Both the position numbers and the translations under genes were made by a program. Shown here piece after piece: positions 6,954 through 14,386 of a stretch of DNA of 64,000 nucleotides. Within the stretch, counting starts at the first letter, position 1. Each line of letters starts with the position of its first letter. Origin of the DNA: Arthrobacter sp. C9C5 (GTDB lineage: Bacteria > Actinomycetota > Actinomycetes > Actinomycetales > Micrococcaceae); contig NZ_JABFMX010000010.1 of NCBI RefSeq assembly GCF_013359735.1, forward strand, positions 1 to 64,000, given 5' to 3'. The notes under the pieces were generated by a model. It saw only the letters and a list, made by a program, of their open reading frames with translations. It was not told the DNA's origin and searched no databases.

Positions 6954-7430
6954 ATGGAACAGGCCACACTGACCACTGACGTCATCGCCACCTTGAACCT
7001 TCCCGCGTACCCGGATCTGAGTGACCTGGTGAATGCTGTTGAAGGGAAGTACGGCAAACGCTTGGTCTTCGAGGAAGGCACTGTAGACAACCTGGGGGAA
7101 GGTGTCACTGGGCAGTGGATCGATACTCCCAGTCAGGGCATTGTCCGTTACCTGAGGGGTGCCAGAGCTTGGACTGCTCACGTCGTGCTGCATGAACTTA
7201 GCCACATCCTCTTAGGCCACAAGGGGAAGCCCCTGGACGGGCTGATTGCAGGGTCTTTCTTTTCCGGTATCGGTAAGCGGAACGGTGTCAGCTGGATGTG
7301 CCGTGCAGTGGACGTCCCTCTCGACGAGGCTGAGGCCGCGGCTGAGAATCTGGCCTTTGGCCTGGCGCGCGTTTTGCACGCCACTCCCGTGAAGGAAGCC
7401 ACGAAGGCCGAACGAGTGTTTGGCCTATGA
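6954..7430 (+). CDS. ImmA/IrrE-family metallo-endopeptidase
   Basis: A 158-residue zinc peptidase-like protein with the HExxH motif HELSHILLGH at about residues 80-89. In the ImmA/IrrE family such enzymes cleave a cognate repressor and so induce genes of mobile elements or stress responses. The ATG at 6954 is preceded by GGAG at about 10 bp and by an operator dyad. The gene overlaps the next one (ATGA), and the cassette ends with an HTH regulator, the natural candidate substrate. Unlike typical ImmA of ICEs it is coupled to two membrane proteins. The substrate link is inference. Confidence 0.8.
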   Translation: MEQATLTTDVIATLNLPAYPDLSDLVNAVEGKYGKRLVFEEGTVDNLGEGVTGQWIDTPSQGIVRYLRGARAWTAHVVLHELSHILLGHKGKPLDGLIAGSFFSGIGKRNGVSWMCRAVDVPLDEAEAAAENLAFGLARVLHATPVKEATKAERVFGL

Positions 7431-8428
7431 TTGCGGCCGCGTTTTGGATTCTGGCAGCAGTACTTGTCTCTCGCCTGTATTTCGTCGTTCGTTGGGGCGC
7501 CTCAAGCGCCTTTCTTGGCGCGATCGGAATCGGTGTTCTCGGTCTCTTTTCGACAGGTGTAGTCGTACCCGAGGCAATCCTTGATGCCGCCCTTGGGGGC
7601 GTGAACTTCCTTCACCTTGTTCGCAATTTGTGCGTCACGGCCGCAGTCTGGCTAATACGGGAAGGGATCTTCGCTGCCTACTCTAGGGACGAGAGCTACC
7701 GCTCACGTTTCAGCCACAGACCCCTTGCTGCGGTCCTCGGAGCAACCGCGATCACCGTTCCGTTCCTGTGTCAGCAGTTCGTCCCGACTTCGCTAAGTTT
7801 CGTACCGGAAAATATCCACCAGTTGCCCGTCTTCGTCTACGCCGGCATTTACATGGGCATTTTGGCCTTGTTGGCCGTCTCGGTCCTTCGGATCTGCCTC
7901 AGGCCTCAGGAAAGCTTGCCCGTCCGCGTGAGCTCCCGGGTTGTTGCGGCCGGCATGGCTCTGGTCGCAGTCGCGTCTGCCGAAGAGATCGCCTATATGA
8001 GCGCCATGCACATCGATGTGGGCAGTTCTTCTTTCCGCCAGGTTCTGTACGTCCTGTTCAGTCCCCTGTTCTACGGCGGGGTTCTGCTGACGTCTCTTGG
8101 GCTGGGAATTCCGCCGATCGTTAAGGCGTGGCGTCGCTTACAGCTTTGGGACCGGGCCGCATTGGTATTTCTTACGGCCACGCTGGGCAAAGCCTATTGG
8201 GGCCTCTCCCATTCGGCGTGGATCGCGGGCGTGATGAGAAGCGTCTGGGCGAAGCACCCTTCCGCGGGCCTGTACGAGTACGTTATTCGCTCCAGCGATC
8301 ACAAGATTGCCCTGTCCGGGCGATCCACACCCCAACTTTCCGGCCGTGTCCTGGACGCGGTACAAGCTCGATTTGATGGCGGCGTCGGTTCCCTGGAATC
8401 GGTGTTGCCGGTAAAGGCACCTCAGTGA
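7427..8428 (+). CDS. multi-pass membrane protein, DUF6545/MAB_1171c-like
   Basis: A 333-residue integral membrane protein with about seven hydrophobic helices in the first 240 residues (for example FWILAAVLVSRLYFVV, FVYAGIYMGILALLAVSV, VVAAGMALVAVASAEEI). A soluble C-terminal tail of about 90 residues includes LQLWDRAALVFLTA. The layout and its pairing with an ImmA/IrrE protease match the poorly characterised actinobacterial MAB_1171c/DUF6545 group as I remember it. It starts at ATG overlapping the protease gene and ends overlapping the PAP2-like gene, so the three are probably translated as a unit. It could be a membrane sensor or transporter; nothing in the sequence decides. Confidence 0.65.
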   Translation: MIAAAFWILAAVLVSRLYFVVRWGASSAFLGAIGIGVLGLFSTGVVVPEAILDAALGGVNFLHLVRNLCVTAAVWLIREGIFAAYSRDESYRSRFSHRPLAAVLGATAITVPFLCQQFVPTSLSFVPENIHQLPVFVYAGIYMGILALLAVSVLRICLRPQESLPVRVSSRVVAAGMALVAVASAEEIAYMSAMHIDVGSSSFRQVLYVLFSPLFYGGVLLTSLGLGIPPIVKAWRRLQLWDRAALVFLTATLGKAYWGLSHSAWIAGVMRSVWAKHPSAGLYEYVIRSSDHKIALSGRSTPQLSGRVLDAVQARFDGGVGSLESVLPVKAPQ

Positions 8429-9048
8429 CAACAGCAACCACGACCCTGACCGCAGAGCGGTCCTTAACGGCAGTCGGTCGCGTGGCCCGGTCTGCGACCG
8501 AGATCGCGCAGCCACCTCTGGTGTTATCCCTCCTGCTGATTTTGGCTTCTCTGCTGAGCGACCAGTGGATGGTCTCAGTTTGGTCGGGCATTGTTGCTGC
8601 ACTTTTCATCTGCCTGGTGCCATTTGCGGTTGTCCTGATCTTGGCGAAAAGGGGCCGACTCACGGACCACCACGTTGGAGACAAGAAACAACGCCGGCCG
8701 GTCATGCTCTGGACTTTAGGTTCGGCGCTGCTGGGCTGCGCCATCCTCTCGTTGATGGGCGCACCCGAGCCTGTTTGGGGGCTAATTGGCGGCATTCTTT
8801 GCGGGATTGTGGCCCTCATTCTGGTCAGCCCGATCTGGAAAATATCAGGTCATGCCATGACGCTGGGTGGGGCGACCGTGTCTGCTGTACTGATGTTCGG
8901 CTGGCTGGGGCTTCCCTTCGTCGTGGCGGCCCCATTGGTCTGCTGGTCCAGGGTCTATCTCCGGGATCATTCAGCGCCTCAGGTCATTGCCGGGTTCATA
9001 ACCGGCGTTGTCGCCTTCGGAGCCTCATATACTCTCATTGTCGGCTGA
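8425..9048 (+). CDS. PAP2-like integral membrane protein
   Basis: A 207-residue protein with about six membrane segments. It shows parts of the PAP2/lipid phosphatase signature: basic KKQRRP, then ISGHAM (the SGH motif), then SRVYLRDHSAPQVIAG (SR-x5-H). The final Asp of the classical SR-x5-H-x2-D motif is absent, as in many actinobacterial PAP2-like proteins, so phosphatase activity is uncertain. If active it would remove phosphate from a lipid or lipid-linked substrate at the membrane. GTG 8425 overlaps the preceding stop (GTGA). It is the third gene of the operator-bracketed cassette. Confidence 0.7.
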   Translation: MTTATTTLTAERSLTAVGRVARSATEIAQPPLVLSLLLILASLLSDQWMVSVWSGIVAALFICLVPFAVVLILAKRGRLTDHHVGDKKQRRPVMLWTLGSALLGCAILSLMGAPEPVWGLIGGILCGIVALILVSPIWKISGHAMTLGGATVSAVLMFGWLGLPFVVAAPLVCWSRVYLRDHSAPQVIAGFITGVVAFGASYTLIVG

Positions 9049-9123
9049 TTTTCACGTGCTATCCCACACGGCCGCTGAGGCCGGACACATGGCCTTGACG
9101 ATGACGGAATTAGAAGGAGGGCT

Positions 9124-9201
9124 TTGACCTCGCTACTGCTGGCAGAGCCCTGCACTCGGTACCTGGCCGCCCGCGCTGGCCTGGAGCAGGATCACGCGTG
9201 A
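9124..9201 (+). CDS. 25-aa mini-ORF coupled to the HTH regulator
   Basis: A TTG start follows the strongest ribosome binding site of the cassette (AGAAGGAGG, three bases upstream). The frame reads MTSLLLAEPCTRYLAARAGL plus five residues and stops in a GTGA overlap with the HTH gene at 9198, which has no good site of its own. This looks like translational coupling through a leader peptide, or a tiny functional protein. The spacing is shorter than ideal, so the call is moderate. Confidence 0.4.
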   Translation: MTSLLLAEPCTRYLAARAGLEQDHA

Positions 9202-9647
9202 AGTCGAACGACACCCCCATGGATCCTCGCAGCGATAAAGAGGTTCTTGCATCGAAAATCCAGCTTCTTCTGGACATCGTTCATGCCAAAGACGCGGACA
9301 GCTTCACATACGAAGATGTTCGACAGGGTCTGGCGGAGCAAGGACTCGCGCTCACGCGAACACGCTGGCATCGGCTACTGGCCGGCTCTCCCGATAACCG
9401 GTGGGACCCGGCGTTGCTGAAGGGTCTGGCGTACTTCTTTGACGTTGACGAGAACTACCTGCTTCAACGCAGTGGTCCCATTCCTGAACGGGTGGAAGCC
9501 GAACTTCGCCTCATAGAGGCTTACCGGATCGCCGAGGTCGAGCACTTCGCCGCACGGGTTCTTGGAGAAGTGAACATCGACGCACTCCGTGCGGTTACTG
9601 AAGCTCTCCGAAACCTTCCCCCCCGACCTGAGAAAAAGTCCGATTAA
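9198..9647 (+). CDS. HTH (XRE-like) transcriptional regulator of the cassette
   Basis: A 149-residue protein. Residues 15-80 (KIQLLLDIVHAKDADSFTYE, then ALTRTRWHRLLAGSPDNRWD and LLKGLAYFFDVDENYLL) have the outline of an XRE-type regulator in which short DNA-binding helices lead into the FFDV...YLL element that follows many lambda-repressor-like domains. The C-terminal part is an amphipathic helix (AELRLIEAYRIAEVEHFAAR). It probably binds the ACTGAAA-N3-TTTCAGT dyads at both ends of the cassette and may be cleaved by the ImmA/IrrE-like protease. Translation seems coupled to the mini-ORF through a GTGA overlap. Confidence 0.65.
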   Translation: MKSNDTPMDPRSDKEVLASKIQLLLDIVHAKDADSFTYEDVRQGLAEQGLALTRTRWHRLLAGSPDNRWDPALLKGLAYFFDVDENYLLQRSGPIPERVEAELRLIEAYRIAEVEHFAARVLGEVNIDALRAVTEALRNLPPRPEKKSD

Positions 9648-9680
9648 CTGAAAAATTTTCACTACTGAATTTTTTTCAGT
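9647..9680. promoter_or_regulatory. two tandem copies of the cassette operator
   Basis: The first 17-mer (9647-9663, ACTGAAAAATTTTCACT) has one arm mismatch. The second (9664-9680) is ACTGAATTTTTTTCAGT. They lie head to tail just after the HTH gene stop and match the dyad at 6914-6930. No gene that they would control is evident downstream on the plus strand. Confidence 0.6.
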
Positions 9681-9919
9681 AGACTTTGAAGCATGACATG
9701 CTTCGGGTGCCCTCTACGGCCTGATCATGCACATTGAGTGGCATCTCAGGTGTGGCCCCTACGACAGCTTTGGGGGGTAGTAGGGGCTACACCCCCACAG
9801 TGCGTACGCCGCGGCGCTCGTGTCACACGGCCCAAGGTCGCCCAGCTTTTGCCACTTCTAACTTCGGCACGAAGGGCGGCGGCGCGAACAGCCTTCTCGG
9901 GCGTTGCGGCGCCCGGAAG
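9681..9919. other. gene-free stretch with a 17-bp palindrome
   Basis: The perfect palindrome GAAGCATGACATGCTTC (9688-9704) follows directly on the tandem operators. A 14-codon frame starting inside it (MTCFGCPLRPDHAH) has no ribosome binding site. The rest is composed of frames without coding character. The cassette may once have controlled a gene here. Confidence 0.4.
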
Positions 9920-10246
9920 TCATTCTCCCGCCAAGTACCTCATGTAGATGAGGCCCTGGTCCCGCAGCCTTCCCAGGTCGAGGGAGTACTGGACGCGATG
10001 CCCGCTTCGGACTCCGGACTCGCCCGCAGCCGACACCAGGCCTTCGGCTTCAAGGGTCTTTATGTGCGCGTAAACCTGCCGGTAGTCCACGCCGATGCGT
10101 TTTGCGATGCCTCCCGTGGTGTCGCCGCCCGGATGCTGTGCCAAGTCCCGGATCACAGCCGCACGCAAGGCGTTGGCGTTGAAGACGATCAGTGCCTTTC
10201 CAGCTTCTGGAGGCTGTCCTGGGAGCGGTTTATAGGTGCGGGGCAT
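9920..10246 (-). CDS. winged-helix (ArsR-like) transcriptional regulator
   Basis: A 108-residue protein with an ArsR/MarR-like winged-helix core: AVIRDLAQHPGGDTTGGIAK, then IGVDYRQVYAHIKTLEAEG for the recognition helix, then SGVRSGHRVQYSLD for the wing. There is no metal-binding cysteine motif, so it is not a classical metal sensor. It is divergent from the transfer operon beginning at 10375, and a perfect dyad at 10307-10329 lies between the two start codons. It is therefore the best candidate for regulator of conjugation genes. The start at ATG 10246 has only a weak ribosome binding site. Confidence 0.75.
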   Translation of the reverse strand: MPRTYKPLPGQPPEAGKALIVFNANALRAAVIRDLAQHPGGDTTGGIAKRIGVDYRQVYAHIKTLEAEGLVSAAGESGVRSGHRVQYSLDLGRLRDQGLIYMRYLAGE

Positions 10247-10306
10247 TCGTCAATTCTCACCCACCGCGGCGCCCGCAAGAAGCATCAACATATTTTCGGC
10301 GGTGGT

Positions 10307-10329
10307 AGCATCATTTTAAACATGATGCT
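10307..10329. promoter_or_regulatory. operator between the wHTH regulator and the transfer operon
   Basis: AGCATCAT and ATGATGCT form perfect 8-bp arms around TTTAAAC. A third half-site, AGCATCA, lies at 10281. The position between divergent genes suggests that the winged-helix protein represses its own gene and the transfer operon. Confidence 0.6.
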
Positions 10330-10374
10330 TTTGACTTCGGGTGTTAGCCGAATAGGACGAGAGGGGGCATTGTC

Positions 10375-11457
10375 GTGAAACCGTCCAAGATGCTGAGCAT
10401 GGGAACCGCAGTCGTGGTGCCAGTGGTGGTGCTTGGGTTGGTCTTCTCCATGCTCCTGCTGCTCGGTCCTGCGAGACCGGCTGCGGCTGACTGTGGCCCT
10501 GCTGTCTCCGTGTCCGTGGGCGCCAACACCAAGGTCGACGCCTACACCCAGGAACAGCTGAAGAATGCCGCCTCGATCATGGGCGCCGGGAAAGCGCTGA
10601 ACCTGTCCACGAACGGTCAGATGATCAGCGTGATGGTTGCCTTGGGGGAGTCGGGTCTGCGCGTACTCGACACCGGCGACCCGGCAGGTCCGGACTCGCG
10701 GGGGTTGTTCCAGCAGCGCGGCAACGGCGCCTGGGGCTCGTACGCGGACCGCATGGACCCGACAAGGAGCGCGACGAACTTCATCAAGGCGCTGCAGGAT
10801 GTGGCCGGATGGGAATTGCTCGAACCGACGATCGCGGCCAGCAGGGTCCAGCGCAACGCCGACCCGTACCACTACCAGAAGTACTGGCCCGGGGCCGTGA
10901 AAATCGTCCAGGCTCTCTCCACCTCGAAGTTCTCCCTGCAGGGAAGCGAGTGTGGGATCCCCGGCCAGGCTGGCGCGGGAAACGACTACCCGTGGAAGAA
11001 CTCACCGACGTGGATGCAAGCCGGTGCCAACGCCGCCAGCACCTCACCGCTGGGCATGTACTACCGGGAGTGCGTCGACTTCGCCCTGTGGCGGGTCAAC
11101 CAGCAGATGGGGTCCACGAGTGCACCGTTTAGGTTCCTCAACGGCACCTTCCGTCCCGACGGCCAGAAACTGGGTTCAGCCCTGACGTGGAAGGAAGGCT
11201 GGGACGCCAAAGGCTGGCCCACCGGCCGCGCCCCCAAGGTCGGCGCCGTGGTCTGGTACGCGCCAGGGGCCGGGGGAGCGGACCCCAACTTCGGCCACGT
11301 CGGCGTGGTGAAGGAAGTCAAGGACAACGGGACCTACGTCGAAGAGGGATACAACGGCAACCATGCCCCGGATGACCACAACTACTACACACGGACTGTG
11401 AGCAGCACGGTTCCCTCAGCCTTCCTGTACCTGCCCATCAAAGAGGAGACGAAGTGA
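10375..11457 (+). CDS. secreted lysozyme-like/CHAP peptidoglycan hydrolase of the transfer system
   Basis: A 360-residue exported protein that probably opens the cell wall for the conjugation apparatus. A signal/anchor helix spans residues 12-38 (VVVPVVVLGLVFSMLLLLG, then PARPAAADC). A lysozyme-like domain follows with MVALGESGL and SRGLFQQRGNGAWG, where the Glu in GESGL would be catalytic. The C-terminal CHAP domain carries YYRECVDFALWRVN (catalytic Cys) and NFGHVGVVKEV (catalytic His). Two-domain hydrolases like this are the VirB1 equivalent in Gram-positive type IV systems. It starts at GTG and heads an operon, overlapping the lipoprotein gene by four bases. Confidence 0.9.
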   Translation: MKPSKMLSMGTAVVVPVVVLGLVFSMLLLLGPARPAAADCGPAVSVSVGANTKVDAYTQEQLKNAASIMGAGKALNLSTNGQMISVMVALGESGLRVLDTGDPAGPDSRGLFQQRGNGAWGSYADRMDPTRSATNFIKALQDVAGWELLEPTIAASRVQRNADPYHYQKYWPGAVKIVQALSTSKFSLQGSECGIPGQAGAGNDYPWKNSPTWMQAGANAASTSPLGMYYRECVDFALWRVNQQMGSTSAPFRFLNGTFRPDGQKLGSALTWKEGWDAKGWPTGRAPKVGAVVWYAPGAGGADPNFGHVGVVKEVKDNGTYVEEGYNGNHAPDDHNYYTRTVSSTVPSAFLYLPIKEETK

Positions 11458-11963
11458 AGAAGCCCCTGCCCCTGATCGCGGTCGCGCTGCTGTGCGCGGC
11501 CTGCGCCCCTGCCGCGTCCACCGGGACCACCCCGGCGTCCTCTTCCAGCGGCAGCCCCGCCCCGGTCTCGCTGAGCGCCAACAGCGGACCCCAGGCCCCC
11601 GGGGGCACCGTCCCGGCCACCATCGGCATCGCGTGGGACCAGGCCAGCAAGGACGCCGCCGTCGACGCGGCCGAAAACGCGATGACCGACTTCGCCCGGC
11701 CGACCCTGGATGAGACGCAGTGGGCAAACGACCTGGCCCGCTGGCTGACGCCTCAGGCCACGGCCGACTATTCCTCCGTGGACCCCTCCAATATCCCGGC
11801 CTCCCGCGTCACTGGAGCGGCCACCTTGTCCGTCGATGAGGCCAACGGCTACGGCACGACCGCCGCCGTCCCAACGAACGCCGGGACCTACACGCTGCAG
11901 CTGCTCCGCACGGGCAAGGACGCTCCGTGGAAGGTCAACCGCCTCACCCCGCCCGCGTCCTAA
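11454..11963 (+). CDS. putative lipoprotein of the transfer operon
   Basis: A 169-residue protein with a lipoprotein signal (KKPLPLIAVALLCAAC, Cys at about 17), then a Ser/Thr/Pro-rich linker and a globular part (IAWDQASKDAAVDAAENAMT to TLQLLRTGKDAPWKVNRL). The C-terminal pattern ending in PWKV resembles small NTF2/VirB8-like lipoproteins in actinobacterial transfer regions, but I cannot name the family. It starts at GTG in a GTGA overlap with the hydrolase gene, so the two are co-translated. It is probably anchored on the outer face of the membrane near the transfer channel. Confidence 0.75.
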   Translation: MKKPLPLIAVALLCAACAPAASTGTTPASSSSGSPAPVSLSANSGPQAPGGTVPATIGIAWDQASKDAAVDAAENAMTDFARPTLDETQWANDLARWLTPQATADYSSVDPSNIPASRVTGAATLSVDEANGYGTTAAVPTNAGTYTLQLLRTGKDAPWKVNRLTPPAS

Positions 11964-12006
11964 GCATCTCCACCTTTCCCCCTTCTCACACCTAAGGAAC
12001 AAGCCG

Positions 12007-13443
12007 ATGGGTACTTCACCAACGCAAGTTATGGCCTTCCCCAGCATCAAGGCCATCGTCCGCGACAACGGCACCGCCGAGGTCGTCGTCGCGGGTAACT
12101 CCCGCATCGTTCCCGCCGGGGAATCCCTGCAGGACCTCCGCAACAACGCCCTGGCCCTGGTCGTCGGTGAAGCGCAAACGCTCCAGCGCCCGGTCCGGGT
12201 CCAGATCGAGGACCCCGAGGGCCACGGCGAACTCATCGTCCACCCGGACAACAAGATCGAATCCGTCTCCTACGAACCCCGCACGGCCCGGCGCCGGGCC
12301 GAGGCCCCCGCCACCACCCCGGAGACCGCCGCCCCCGCCGTCATCGAAACCACGCCTCTTACGGCGCCGGAGCCCGCAGCCAAACCTGTCGAGACTGCCC
12401 CGACTCCCGCGGCCGTGTCCGATGCCCAGCCTTGGCCACCCGCAGCGTCAGAAGTGACCGAGACGGCAGTGGAAGAGCCAGCTCCGACGCGGCGCAGCCT
12501 GAAAGACACCTCCTTCCTCGTCAGCGCCCCGGTCCTTGAGCCTGCCACCCAGGGCTGGCGCGGTGTCCTCACGCGCCTGGGCATCCGTATGAACCCCTCC
12601 GACGAAGAGCTCTCCGAACGCGAGGACATCCGCACGGTCAGCCAGCACTGGCCCGGTCCGCGCACCATCGCCGTGGTCAACCGCAAGGGAGGGGCCAACA
12701 AGACCCCCACCGTCGTCATGCTCTCGGCAATCCTCGCCCGCTACAGCGGCGCTGCCACGGTCGCGTGGGATAACAACGAATCCCAGGGGACGCTGGGCTG
12801 GAGGACTGAAAAGGGCTCCCACGACCGCAGCGTCCTGGACCTGATTGATTCCTCGACCGAGCTGCTGTCCCCGTCCACGAACGCGGCCGAGATCGCCAAG
12901 TTCGTCCACCACCAGACGGCCGATAAGTTCGATGTCCTCCGCTCCGATGAGAACGAAGAAGGCGACCACGAAGTCACCGCGGAGGAAGTCGATATCGCCC
13001 ACCAGGTCCTGACCCGGTACTACCGCCTGGTCGTCATGGACTCGGGCAACACCGCCCGCGCCGCGAACTGGCGGCGCATGATCGACCACACCAACCAGCT
13101 CGTCGTCCCCGTCACGGCCATCGAGGACCGCGCCGAAGCCGCCCGCCTGACGCTGCAGACCCTCGAATCCCGGGGCGGCCACGACGCGGAGCTGGCCCGC
13201 AATGCCGTCGTGATCGTCTCCGAGTCCACCGACGCGAAACGGTCCATGAGCGGGGACGCCCTGAAGCGGGCCAAGGACGAAGCAGAACGGATCGCCAAGG
13301 GCTTCGAACCCTTCGTCCGCGCCGTCGTCCGCATCCCCTACGACCCGGCCCTGGTCAACGGACCCATCCGGTACGAAGCCCTCCAGCCGGCCACCCAGCG
13401 GGCCTGGCTCGCCGCGGCCGCCGCCGTCGCCGCCGGCTTCTAA
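12007..13443 (+). CDS. ParA/MinD-like ATPase of the transfer operon
   Basis: A 478-residue protein with a regulatory-looking N-terminus (about 1-80), a Pro/Ala/Thr-rich linker (about 95-160) and a C-terminal P-loop domain. The deviant Walker A is VVNRKGGANKTPTVVMLSAI, VAWDNNESQGTLGWR stands at the A' position, and LVVMDSGNTARAANWR is the Walker B region. Similar linker-plus-ParA proteins occur in actinobacterial conjugation and type VII loci and are thought to place or energise the machine. KGGANKTP lacks the usual Gly-Lys-Thr-Thr end, so ATPase chemistry may be altered. I chose ATG 12007 because AAGGA lies 8 bp upstream. Confidence 0.8.
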   Translation: MGTSPTQVMAFPSIKAIVRDNGTAEVVVAGNSRIVPAGESLQDLRNNALALVVGEAQTLQRPVRVQIEDPEGHGELIVHPDNKIESVSYEPRTARRRAEAPATTPETAAPAVIETTPLTAPEPAAKPVETAPTPAAVSDAQPWPPAASEVTETAVEEPAPTRRSLKDTSFLVSAPVLEPATQGWRGVLTRLGIRMNPSDEELSEREDIRTVSQHWPGPRTIAVVNRKGGANKTPTVVMLSAILARYSGAATVAWDNNESQGTLGWRTEKGSHDRSVLDLIDSSTELLSPSTNAAEIAKFVHHQTADKFDVLRSDENEEGDHEVTAEEVDIAHQVLTRYYRLVVMDSGNTARAANWRRMIDHTNQLVVPVTAIEDRAEAARLTLQTLESRGGHDAELARNAVVIVSESTDAKRSMSGDALKRAKDEAERIAKGFEPFVRAVVRIPYDPALVNGPIRYEALQPATQRAWLAAAAAVAAGF

Positions 13444-13477
13444 CCACCCACCCAACGGATATTCGAAAGGAGGACCC

Positions 13478-14080
13478 ATGCAGCAGACCCTGAACCCCTG
13501 GATCAGCCGCCCCGCCGTCGAGACGGAAACGCCCGAGCCGGAGGTGCACGCCCCGCCGGCGGCGGCCATCACCGCTCCGTTGCGGGGCATGGTCGAACCC
13601 GACGCCGCTGACCGTCTGGGTCACCGGACCGTCGCCGGAACCGCAGCGCTCTGGATCGCCGGCGCGCACGGCGGCTCCGGTGAAAGCCGGCTCGCTTACC
13701 TCCTGGACGGGGCACGCGCCACCGGACACTGTTGGCCTGTCCCGCAGGACGGGAGCACCCCGAAGCTGCTGCTGGTCTGCCGCGCCGATATGCGCGGCCT
13801 GACCGCGGCCCGCGGCGCCCTCACCCAGTGGGCCTCCGGGGCAGCTTCTGCCGTTGACCTCCTCGGCCTGGCCGTCCTGGCCGATGCCCCCGGCAAGACG
13901 CCCAAAGCCCTTCGCGACTTCACCGCCATCGTCGGCGGGGGAGCGCCCCGCCTCTGGGCCCTGCCCTGGGTCGAGGCCTGGCGGCACGAAGACACTCCTA
14001 GTGTCCCCGCTGCCCGCGAATACCAACGCTTCACCACCGACATAGCTGCACTCGTAGCTGACACCAGCACCACCAAATGA
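13478..14080 (+). CDS. DUF6668-like P-loop-related protein
   Basis: A 200-residue protein preceded by an excellent ribosome binding site (AAAGGAGG). The core TAALWIAGAHGGSGESRLAY looks like a degenerate Walker A (GGSGES), followed by LLLVCRADMRGLTAARGAL and LLGLAVLADAPGKTPKAL. This fits my memory of DUF6668, a family found with the ParA-like gene in actinobacterial conjugative elements. The standard Lys of the P-loop is missing, so nucleotide hydrolysis is doubtful. It may act with the upstream ATPase as an assembly factor. Confidence 0.65.
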   Translation: MQQTLNPWISRPAVETETPEPEVHAPPAAAITAPLRGMVEPDAADRLGHRTVAGTAALWIAGAHGGSGESRLAYLLDGARATGHCWPVPQDGSTPKLLLVCRADMRGLTAARGALTQWASGAASAVDLLGLAVLADAPGKTPKALRDFTAIVGGGAPRLWALPWVEAWRHEDTPSVPAAREYQRFTTDIAALVADTSTTK

Positions 14081-14091
14081 AAGGTCTCACC

Positions 14092-14361
14092 ATGAACTCC
14101 CTGGCCCTCTTGGACTCAAGCGTCATCCCCAACCCGACCCCCGTTGTCCCGGCGCAGGCCGGCGGCCTGCTCACGATCCTGAACTGGGCCTCCGGCATCG
14201 GCCTGGTCCTCGGCGTTCTCGGCGTGATCATCGTCGGTATCGGCATGGTCATCCAGCTCCAGCGCGGCGAGGGAGCCCAGGCCATCGGCAAGCTCGGCTG
14301 GGTACTGCTGGGCTGCATCATCATCACCGGCGCCTCCGGCATCGTTCGCGCGTTCGTCTAA
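14092..14361 (+). CDS. small two-helix membrane protein, VirB2/pilin-like
   Basis: An 89-residue protein with a short N-terminal segment and two hydrophobic helices (ASGIGLVLGVLGVIIVGIGM and WVLLGCIIITGASGIVRAF) separated by a polar turn (QLQRGEGAQAIGKLG). This is the layout of TrbC/VirB2 pilin-like subunits in Gram-positive type IV systems. It precedes a VirB8-like and a VirB6-like gene. I preferred ATG 14092 over 14077 because AAAGG is at the right distance and 14077 overlaps the previous stop. VirB2 identity is by architecture only. Confidence 0.7.
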   Translation: MNSLALLDSSVIPNPTPVVPAQAGGLLTILNWASGIGLVLGVLGVIIVGIGMVIQLQRGEGAQAIGKLGWVLLGCIIITGASGIVRAFV

Positions 14362-14386
14362 ACCACCACCACACGGGAGGTTCACC

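Noticed and set aside
9738..9947. 69-codon plus frame after the tandem operators
   Set aside because: No ribosome binding site, Arg/Ala-rich shadow overlapping the end of the winged-helix gene on the other strand.
12448..13590. 380-codon minus-strand frame opposite the ParA-like transfer gene
   Set aside because: Gly/Asp/Val-rich shadow without motifs; the plus strand holds Walker motifs.
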